A stretch of 64,000 bases of DNA, taken from NCBI GenBank assembly GCA_964620425.1, contig CAZUGV010000001.1:124001-188000 (forward strand), written 5' to 3'. Below the pieces are notes generated by a model. The model had not been told where the DNA came from. It made no database searches and was given only the letters and a program-made list of their open reading frames with translations. This DNA is from DASXUG01 sp964620425 (lineage in GTDB: Bacteria > Pseudomonadota > Gammaproteobacteria > Burkholderiales > Methylophilaceae). Shown one piece after another: positions 7,995 to 14,545 of this stretch. Positions within the stretch are counted from its first letter, which is position 1. Every line of letters begins with the position of its first letter. The position numbers and the translations under genes were made by a program.

Positions 7995-9710
7995 TTATTG
8001 TAAAAGTGGTTTGATACTAGATGGAATAATTTGTGCGCCGAAATCTTTTACCAAGGCTTGAACAAAATCATCTTGTTGAATCGCTGCAATAGCGTTAGAT
8101 TGAATCGCAGCTTTTTCTTGCGTAATTTGCAGCGCAGGGGTATTGCCAGTTCCACCAATTTCAAAAGTAAGCTGAACCTTACGACCAAAATGGGCGTTGA
8201 TCGCTGCACTCAACTTTTCTTGGTAACTTGCGTCTAACAAATGTTTCTGTGATTCTGGTACAGTAAGTGACATGGAACTCTCATCAAAGCCCGCCAATTC
8301 ACAGTTTTGTGCAAGTGCGCGCGCCAAGCCTAGCTTTAATTGATTGACCAATTGACGCCAATCACCTTCAAATGGCATATGGTTTTGCTGAGGGAGATTT
8401 TCTAGAGCCGCCTCTGCTACCTGCGTCATCGATGAATTTTCACTTTGACTATCATAAGCAACACTAGATTGAGTAGCTAAAGTTACATTATCAATTGCTG
8501 ACTTAGGCTGAAGATTTAGTTGTGCACTAGCGCTAGCCAAAGCCGCACTGGCTGAAGTAATGGGTTTTGTCGCAGCGAGGTTATCTTGTTTATTTGGCGG
8601 ACTTAGCTCGCTGGTTTTGCTTGATTCGCTTGGCTTAAAAGCCAGCATGCGTAATAACGTCATGGTAAAGCCAGCGTACTCATCTGGAGCAAGGCCTAAA
8701 TCACGTCGTCCAAGCAAAGTAATTTGGTAATACAGCTGGATTTCTTCGGCACTTAGCTTTTGCGCCAAATCGAATAGTGCAGCGCGCTCAGGAAAATCAT
8801 CCGCGATGCTATCGGGCACAGCTTTAACGACCGCAACTTGTTGCAATAAGTTGGCTAAATCATTCAATGCCGCATCAAAAGATAAACTACGCTGCTCCAT
8901 CACTTTGGCTTGCGCTAATAAGCTTTTACCATCTTGGTTAATCAACGCTTGTAGAAGCTCAAATAAATAGCTTTGATCAATCGCCCCCAACATGGCGCGC
9001 ACTTCAGTCTCATTCACGGTGTTATTGCCATAGGCTATCGCTTGATCCAGTAGCGATAACGCATCTCGCATACTTCCCGCAGCGGCGCGTGAAATAAGTT
9101 GTACAGCATTAGATTCAAACGCAATGTTTTCTTGCGTCAATACAGCTTGCAAGTGTGTATTAACCGTGGTGCTCGCCATTTGGCGCAAATTAAATTGCAG
9201 GCAACGAGAAAGTATCGTTACAGGCACTTTTTGTGGATCAGTGGTCCCCAAAATAAACTTAACGTGAGCTGGCGGCTCTTCTAAAGTTTTGAGTAAGGCG
9301 TTAAATGCATCCTTGGTGAGTTGATGTACCTCATCAAGCATATACACTTTAAAGCGACCTTGCGTAGGCGCGTAAGTGGCTTGCTCTAGCAAGGAGCGCA
9401 CATCATCAATGCCACGCGTAGAAGCTGCGTTCATCTCAATATAATCAATGAATCTATCACCATCAATACCAACACAGGCTGAACAAACGCCACAGGGGTG
9501 AGCCGTAATACCTGTTTCACAGTTGAGCGATTTTGCTAGAATTCTGGCAATGGTAGTTTTGCCTACGCCTCTGGTACCCGTGAATAAATATGCGTGATGT
9601 AAGCGTTGTTGTTCTAGTGCATTAGAAAGTGCGCGCACCACATGCTCTTGACCAACCAGTGTTTCAAACGACTTGGGGCGCCATTTTCTGGCAAGCACTT
9701 GATAACTCAT
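7995..9710 (-). CDS. dnaX: DNA polymerase III subunit tau/gamma
   Basis: DnaX is the ATPase of the clamp loader and tethers the polymerase cores. The 571-aa protein starts MSYQVLARKWRPKSFETLVG. It carries Walker A GTRGVGKTTIAR (about 45-56), a zinc module C-x8-C-x2-C-x2-C (CETGITAHPCGVCSAC), Walker B VYMLDEVHQL (about 121-130), and sensor 1 with the SRC motif (ILSRCLQF). A Ser/Ala/Gln-rich linker (about 370-440) and a C-terminal domain follow. I saw no obvious A6G-type slippery site for a gamma form. It is downstream of ffs and heads the operon with ybaB and recR. Confidence 0.96.
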   Translation of the reverse strand: MSYQVLARKWRPKSFETLVGQEHVVRALSNALEQQRLHHAYLFTGTRGVGKTTIARILAKSLNCETGITAHPCGVCSACVGIDGDRFIDYIEMNAASTRGIDDVRSLLEQATYAPTQGRFKVYMLDEVHQLTKDAFNALLKTLEEPPAHVKFILGTTDPQKVPVTILSRCLQFNLRQMASTTVNTHLQAVLTQENIAFESNAVQLISRAAAGSMRDALSLLDQAIAYGNNTVNETEVRAMLGAIDQSYLFELLQALINQDGKSLLAQAKVMEQRSLSFDAALNDLANLLQQVAVVKAVPDSIADDFPERAALFDLAQKLSAEEIQLYYQITLLGRRDLGLAPDEYAGFTMTLLRMLAFKPSESSKTSELSPPNKQDNLAATKPITSASAALASASAQLNLQPKSAIDNVTLATQSSVAYDSQSENSSMTQVAEAALENLPQQNHMPFEGDWRQLVNQLKLGLARALAQNCELAGFDESSMSLTVPESQKHLLDASYQEKLSAAINAHFGRKVQLTFEIGGTGNTPALQITQEKAAIQSNAIAAIQQDDFVQALVKDFGAQIIPSSIKPLLQ

Positions 9711-9804
9711 GAAGGCTGCAACTTATAAAATAAAGAGGTTTACTTTAGCTTAAATATCGCAATTCGTCATTCATCAATCACGAGCGATTTATAAAGTTGA
9801 AAGA

Positions 9805-9900
9805 GGCGAGCCTTGCCCCCGGCACTTGCTTCAACAGTTGTGGCTGCTTCCTTCCGGACCTGACCAGGTTGGCTATTTTGCAATGCGGGGAGACCCGCCA
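9805..9900 (-). ncRNA. ffs: Signal recognition particle 4.5S RNA (small bacterial type)
   Basis: The minus strand contains the invariant SRP helix 8 sequence GGTCAGGTCCGGAAGGAAGC with its GGAA tetraloop and asymmetric bulge. The flanking sequence can close into one long imperfect rod (GCGGG...CCCCGC at the 5' side and GCCGGGGGC at the 3' side). The RNA pairs with Ffh to target membrane proteins. It lies about 95 bp upstream of dnaX on the same strand, an arrangement seen in many proteobacteria. The ends are approximate to within several bases. Confidence 0.93.
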
Positions 9901-10039
9901 ACCATTATTTTAACTTAAATTACCTTTATAAATACGAAATTTTTGAGTTACTCCTTACACAAGAAGATTCACACCACATTAATAACACATCTAGCGCATA
10001 CGCCTTTAGCGATTCGTTGAAAAGAGTTATGATGTAGTG

Positions 10040-11302
10040 ATGATGAATTTACTCAATACCGTCTGCGGCATTCCTCGCAAGTGTTTGAATCAATTGCAGC
10101 AGACTTCTGCAAGCATAAACCAAACGCCAGAAGAGCTAATTAGCAAGTTTGTACTATTTTTACTGGTATTTGCGGAAAGCATGGTCTGTGTATTCTGGAT
10201 ATTTACACTGTCTGATTTAGGTGAAGGTTATGCTCTGATGGCGGCTGTCCCTTACTTTTATATTGTATTTTCTTATGCCAGCTTACTGATTTTCTATCGA
10301 CTAAAACGGTTTGAATACTTTACCTTTACCCAACTAGTGATGTTACTAGTCATGCCATTTTTTATGCAATGGGTAATTGGCGGCTTCGAGGCTTCAAGCG
10401 GCATGGCAATTTGGGCTTTACTGTCACCCGTGGGAGCTTTGATGATGCTAACCGTCACACAATCAACACCTTGGTTTATCTTATATGTCGGGCTTGCGGC
10501 ACTATCTTGGTATTTAAATAGCATTTTTGCAAGTCATGCATTACCCATTCCCAGCAATGTTAAAAACGTTTTTTTTGTTGTAAATTTAGCGGGATTAGCC
10601 ACTGTGTTATACAGCGTGATGCGCTATTTTCAATCGCAGAAAAACCGCGTGCTGGATGAGTTAGCCATTGAAAAAGCACGCTCAGAAAAACTATTACTGA
10701 GCATCCTACCGCAATCAATCGCCAATCGGCTCAAACAGAGCAACTGCAACATTGCAGATAATCACGAAGCTGTAACTATTATGTTTACCGATTTGGTTGG
10801 ATTTACTACGCTATCTTCAGACATGCCAGCAAATGAATTAGTCAGCCTGTTAAATACAGTCTTTACCAAGTTTGACGAGCTTGCAGAAAAGTACAATTTA
10901 GAAAAAATAAAAACCATTGGGGATGCGTACATGGTAGTTGGAGGCGCACCTGAATATCGAGCAGACCATGCCGTTGCCGTGGCTGAAATGGCACTTGAAA
11001 TATCACAAGCACTTATTGCAATCTCTAGGAATACTGGCATTCAGCTTTCTATGCGTATCGGCATCAACAGTGGACCAGTGATTGCAGGCGTGATTGGTCA
11101 TAGTAAGTTTAGTTATGATCTATGGGGAGATACTGTCAATCTAGCCAGTCGCATGGAGAGCTTAGGCATCGCAAATGAAATACAGGTTTCCCAATCGACA
11201 TACCAATTGTTACAGGGTAAGTTCAGATTTGAACCTCGTGGTGAACTTACAGTAAAAGGACATGGGAAAGTCTATACCTATTTACTCAAGGGCAAGTTGT
11301 AG
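10040..11302 (+). CDS. Membrane-bound class III adenylate/guanylate cyclase
   Basis: The 420-aa protein has about six hydrophobic segments in residues 30-200, a short linker helix, and a class III cyclase domain at about 230-400. The two metal aspartates are seen in MFTDLVGF and TIGDAYM. The purine-selecting residues are Lys in EKIKTIG and Asp in YDLWGDTVNLASRM, the adenylate cyclase pattern, so cAMP is the likelier product. The membrane part resembles the integral sensory domain common in proteobacterial cyclases, with no periplasmic sensor domain of note. A GTG at 10037 and ATGs at 10040 and 10043 are possible starts. It is monocistronic, just upstream of tRNA-Ser. Confidence 0.88.
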   Translation: MMNLLNTVCGIPRKCLNQLQQTSASINQTPEELISKFVLFLLVFAESMVCVFWIFTLSDLGEGYALMAAVPYFYIVFSYASLLIFYRLKRFEYFTFTQLVMLLVMPFFMQWVIGGFEASSGMAIWALLSPVGALMMLTVTQSTPWFILYVGLAALSWYLNSIFASHALPIPSNVKNVFFVVNLAGLATVLYSVMRYFQSQKNRVLDELAIEKARSEKLLLSILPQSIANRLKQSNCNIADNHEAVTIMFTDLVGFTTLSSDMPANELVSLLNTVFTKFDELAEKYNLEKIKTIGDAYMVVGGAPEYRADHAVAVAEMALEISQALIAISRNTGIQLSMRIGINSGPVIAGVIGHSKFSYDLWGDTVNLASRMESLGIANEIQVSQSTYQLLQGKFRFEPRGELTVKGHGKVYTYLLKGKL

Positions 11303-11320
11303 CCTACGAGCCATAACAGA

Positions 11321-11349
11321 TTGGTGCATTCCTAGAGTTGAGATATAAT
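11321..11349 (+). promoter_or_regulatory. Sigma-70 promoter of tRNA-Ser
   Basis: TTGGTG (11321-11326) is separated by exactly 17 bp from a perfect TATAAT (11344-11349). Transcription would begin near 11356, a few bases before the mature tRNA 5' end at 11362. Confidence 0.75.
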
Positions 11350-11361
11350 GCACTCCCTCAC

Positions 11362-11451
11362 GGAGAGGTGGATGAGCGGTTTAAGTCACTACCCTGGAAA
11401 GGTAGCATAGGGGCAACTCTATCGAGGGTTCGAATCCCTCCCTCTCCGCCA
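11362..11451 (+). tRNA. tRNA-Ser (anticodon GGA)
   Basis: The 90-nt class II tRNA folds cleanly. The acceptor GGAGAGG pairs with CCTCTCC, followed by discriminator G and an encoded CCA. The anticodon stem CTACC/GGTAG encloses the loop CTGGAAA with anticodon GGA, there is a long variable arm, and the T arm contains GGTTCGAATCC. It decodes UCC and UCU. Its 3' end marks the left edge of the accessory island; tRNA 3' ends are common integration targets, but no second copy of the 3' end was found in the window. Confidence 0.97.
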
Positions 11452-11470
11452 ACCAGTCTTAGCAAGACCA

Positions 11471-11497
11471 GCTTTATGGAGCACTACTCCATAAAGC
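11471..11497. terminator. 11-bp perfect hairpin after tRNA-Ser
   Basis: Arm 11471-11481 and arm 11487-11497 are perfectly complementary (GCTTTATGGAG), with a 5-base loop CACTA, starting 20 bases after the tRNA. It has no U-tract, so it may be a processing or transcription-end signal for the tRNA, or part of the island end. A second small hairpin (GCCC TCA GGGC) follows near 11510-11520. Confidence 0.5.
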
Positions 11498-11645
11498 CCG
11501 CACGGTGGGGCCCTCAGGGCTAGTCAAGTATTCTCAGTCACACAAATATCCCAGTATTGAGAGAATTTCAGAGATATTCTGCCCGTATTCTCAGTTCGAA
11601 ATAAAACAGTCAAGAAGGTATATTGTTGCTTTCATCGTACAAGTA

Positions 11646-11673
11646 AAAAAGCCTGAGGATGCTCAGGCTTTTT
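11646..11673. terminator. Bidirectional rho-independent terminator
   Basis: The 12-bp stem AAAAAGCCTGAG/CTCAGGCTTTTT has a GATG loop and T-tracts on both strands. It lies just past the recombinase stop codon on the minus strand and also faces readthrough from tRNA-Ser on the plus strand. Confidence 0.85.
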
Positions 11674-11711
11674 GTTAGGTTTTTTCGGTGAACTTTCGGC
11701 TGTGACTAGCG

Positions 11712-13541
11712 CTAATCAACTTCCAGCAACCTCCGCTGCTCCTTCCAGTCAATCGGCAGTGGTAACTGCTGCATCAGATAGTCCACCGTGATCCGCTCTG
11801 GCTGTTTACCCGTCATGATCGCTTTCACAATATCAGGTGCTAAGAATACAAGCTGTATCACCCTAGAAATGTAAGAACCAGTAAGTTTCTCTTCCTCCGC
11901 AATCTGTTGCATCGTTGAGACTTTGCCACTGGTTAATTGATCAAACCAGATATGTGCTTTAGACAATAACCTCAGCAGCTTCTGATCTGCTGAACGTTTA
12001 ATCTTATACTGAGGTGGCTCAATCATCAACCGTAACGCTAGGCCGCTACGCTTAAGCTCTATGGGTAAGATAATCGTATGGGTTAATCCTCTCCAGTCAA
12101 AGCTACCCCAAGCCTCTGGTGATGCATGATAGTTCGCTCCAGCTTGGCTAGTTAGAGAGCCAAAGGTCAGCTTGATCTCAATCTGATGGGCTGCCACTAC
12201 AACTTTTTCAATTAAGCTATTCAATAACGGAATTACTGTGCTGGCATAGGCGGGCAGGGCAGTATCTTCCAATATCCTCCCCATCTTAGATGCACTATCC
12301 AATACTGCATGCGTAGCTACTGCTTCCACTAACCCATGCCCATCCGTCAGGCTCAGCAACTCCAAACCATCGGTTAAAAACTCCACTAGCCGACCGATCA
12401 CCGCCAGCTCTAACTCCTCGGCAGGGATACGCAGCGCCTTTTGTGATTGTTCTCTCGTCCCTTTAATTAACTTCTGCGATACATAATAACGATATCGTTT
12501 ATATTGCCTATGGCTAGCCGTTGATGTAGTCGACTCTTCTGATTTAGATGATGCTACTAATTCGGAGGATGCTGATTTATTACCTATTACACCCACCACC
12601 TCCATCCGCTTCTTACTATGCGTTGATATCAGCGGTGCACCATCCTCCCCAAACACCAAGCCAGCCAGTAAACCTGCCTCTGTTGCATAATGCCGTCCCT
12701 TATGCCCTTGCTGATTACTGATTAGCTTTTCTTGTACCGCCTGCCATAATGGTTGGTCGATGATGGCAGGATGCTGACCCGGATAAGTTTGTTCACGATG
12801 AGTCACCTGTCCAATATAGATTGGGTTACTTAAGATACGATACAGATGCCCTCGGGTAAAAGGTAACCCACCCGATTGATTCTCCCGCCTAGAAACCCGT
12901 GATGGCGTTAATCTTCCTCGTCGATCCAGATCATCTTTCAGTAATCTCACATTACCAAGAGCCAGATACACCTGATAGATCTCACGCACTAAGACTGCTG
13001 ATGTCTCATCAATAACAAGCATTTTATCCGCTACGTTATAACCAACAGGTGGCATCCCACCCATCCACATCCCTTTAGCTTTAGAAGCCGCAATCTTGTC
13101 TCGAATCCGTTCACCTGTTACTTCACGTTCAAACTGAGCAAATGACAGTAGCACATTGAGCGTTAGCCTTCCCATAGATGACGTTGTATTAAACTGGTGA
13201 GTGACTGAAACAAACGACACCCCATGCGCATCAAACAACTCCACCATCTTCGCAAAGTCAGCTAATGACCTGGTTAGCCTATCTACTTTATACACCACCA
13301 CAATACGTATCTTTTTAGCTAGAATATCCACCATCAACTGCTTTAACCCTGGCCGTTCCATATTCCCACCCGTAAAGCCACCATCATCATACGTAGCAGG
13401 TAATGCTCTCCAACCCTCAGCCTTCTGACTCAAGATATAAGCTTCACACGCTTCTCGTTGAGCATCTAACGAGTTGAAGTTCTGCTCTAATCCTTCCTCT
13501 GATGATTTACGGGTATAAATAGCACAAGGGATCATATTCAT
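11712..13541 (-). CDS. Large serine recombinase (resolvase/invertase family)
   Basis: This roughly 609-aa site-specific recombinase begins MNMIPCAIYTRKSSEEGLEQ. The resolvase catalytic domain (about 1-155) has the nucleophile serine in YTRKSS and arginines in VVYKVDRLTRSLADF and QFEREVTGERIRDK. The recombinase domain (about 170-290) includes GHLYRILSNPIYIGQV. A long C-terminal DNA-binding part ends with a helix-turn-helix-like MQQIAEEEKLTGSYISRVIQL. The ATG at 13541 overlaps the DUF2924 stop as ATGA; a second ATG is at 13535. It is the last gene of the DUF3489-DUF2924-recombinase operon and could integrate or excise the island, although its attachment sites are not resolved. Confidence 0.9.
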   Translation of the reverse strand: MNMIPCAIYTRKSSEEGLEQNFNSLDAQREACEAYILSQKAEGWRALPATYDDGGFTGGNMERPGLKQLMVDILAKKIRIVVVYKVDRLTRSLADFAKMVELFDAHGVSFVSVTHQFNTTSSMGRLTLNVLLSFAQFEREVTGERIRDKIAASKAKGMWMGGMPPVGYNVADKMLVIDETSAVLVREIYQVYLALGNVRLLKDDLDRRGRLTPSRVSRRENQSGGLPFTRGHLYRILSNPIYIGQVTHREQTYPGQHPAIIDQPLWQAVQEKLISNQQGHKGRHYATEAGLLAGLVFGEDGAPLISTHSKKRMEVVGVIGNKSASSELVASSKSEESTTSTASHRQYKRYRYYVSQKLIKGTREQSQKALRIPAEELELAVIGRLVEFLTDGLELLSLTDGHGLVEAVATHAVLDSASKMGRILEDTALPAYASTVIPLLNSLIEKVVVAAHQIEIKLTFGSLTSQAGANYHASPEAWGSFDWRGLTHTIILPIELKRSGLALRLMIEPPQYKIKRSADQKLLRLLSKAHIWFDQLTSGKVSTMQQIAEEEKLTGSYISRVIQLVFLAPDIVKAIMTGKQPERITVDYLMQQLPLPIDWKEQRRLLEVD

Positions 13542-13939
13542 TTCTTTACCCCAAAGAACACCAAGCCATTCCATGAAGTCCCAGTAATCACTCTTGCAAT
13601 GGCAGATAGGCTGCCATAAGTTTTACCAAGATACGCATAACCACGAACCAACACCGTGACCTGATGACGCTGACCATTCCATTGACGTAGAAGTTGAGTA
13701 CCTGGTAACAGTATCTCCGTAGCTAACCCAGAACGTAATAAGCGATAACTCTTACTATCAAGTCCTCCATACACTTGCACCTGTACCTGCCAACCAATGG
13801 CTCGTCGTAAGAACTCGGTGTGTAGATGCTTGGGTGGGGCAGCATTAAACAGAGTGAGCCAGTGATTGACTAAAGCACCACGATCTAGCTTCATTACATC
13901 ATCCAACACCAAACCAGGCTCAAGTGTATGTTTCTTCAT
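13538..13939 (-). CDS. DUF2924 family protein
   Basis: The 133-aa protein shows the DUF2924 signature: LNAAPPKHLHTEFLRRAIGWQVQVQVYGGL, then PGTQLLRQWNGQRHQVTVLV and YGSLSAIARVITGTSWNG near the C-terminus. The family is known almost only from mobile elements, next to a large serine recombinase, and its biochemical role is unknown. It might be an accessory DNA-binding factor or directionality factor; this is inference from context. It overlaps the recombinase start by 4 bp and follows the DUF3489 gene by 11 bp. Confidence 0.85.
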   Translation of the reverse strand: MKKHTLEPGLVLDDVMKLDRGALVNHWLTLFNAAPPKHLHTEFLRRAIGWQVQVQVYGGLDSKSYRLLRSGLATEILLPGTQLLRQWNGQRHQVTVLVRGYAYLGKTYGSLSAIARVITGTSWNGLVFFGVKK

Positions 13940-13950
13940 AAACCGCCCTA

Positions 13951-14400
13951 CTAGCTAAGAAATAATTTGTTTAGGTTGAATACCATAACAAGTCTCACCA
14001 GAGTCAGATTTAAACCGATAAACCGATAAACCACTAAACCTAACTTCTTCCGTAATGAGCTGCTGATCCAGCCACGGACTGAATGGGCTTGCCAGCCGCT
14101 AAGACTCATCAACTCACTGAGAGAAGCTCCTTCAGGCCGCTTTATCAAACCAATCAGTACGGCTTGTTTACTGGAAGCTTTGCTAGAGGCATCTCTGTGG
14201 CTTACCACCACATAATCAGTGCCAGCCAGTTTCGTAGTTTTAGGTGAAGTTGATTTAGGAGGGGGTGTAGATACAGATACCTCCAAGGTAGATTTTGCCG
14301 TTTTATTTGATACGCGGGGACGAGGGGATAGGTGTGAGCTTGGATGCTTATTGCTTGCTTCAGTATTGGATGAGTTTGTTCCTGCTGTTTGTATTGTCAT
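13951..14400 (-). CDS. DUF3489 family protein
   Basis: This 149-aa protein has a low-complexity Ser/Thr/Lys-rich N-terminal half (residues 1-75). A winged-helix-like C-terminal domain follows: KQAVLIGLIKRPEGASLSELMSLSGWQAHSVRGWISSSLRKKLGL, which is the DUF3489 motif. The helix-turn-helix look suggests DNA binding. GGAGAACGTC precedes ATG 14400, a good ribosome binding site. It is the first gene of the DUF3489-DUF2924-recombinase operon, so it may regulate recombination; no function is established to my knowledge. Confidence 0.82.
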   Translation of the reverse strand: MTIQTAGTNSSNTEASNKHPSSHLSPRPRVSNKTAKSTLEVSVSTPPPKSTSPKTTKLAGTDYVVVSHRDASSKASSKQAVLIGLIKRPEGASLSELMSLSGWQAHSVRGWISSSLRKKLGLVVYRFIGLNLTLVRLVMVFNLNKLFLS

Positions 14401-14545
14401 GACGTTCTCCGGTTTTGCTGCCGTTGCTTTACGACAGTGGTACCAGTAACGCTCTCTTTCGGAGTTGTATCAATTCATATAATGGATTTTAGATTCGAAA
14501 AAAGGGGGGGCTTGTACCAATCCTGTAACTTTATGAGCTAGTTAG

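Noticed and set aside
7995..9710. Programmed frameshift in dnaX to make a gamma subunit.
   Set aside because: No A6G-type slippery heptamer with downstream hairpin was found in the linker region, so the short form is not supported.
11338..11523. A 61-codon reading frame over tRNA-Ser.
   Set aside because: It is antisense-free overlap with a well-folded tRNA and its hairpin; no ribosome binding site and no protein-like composition.
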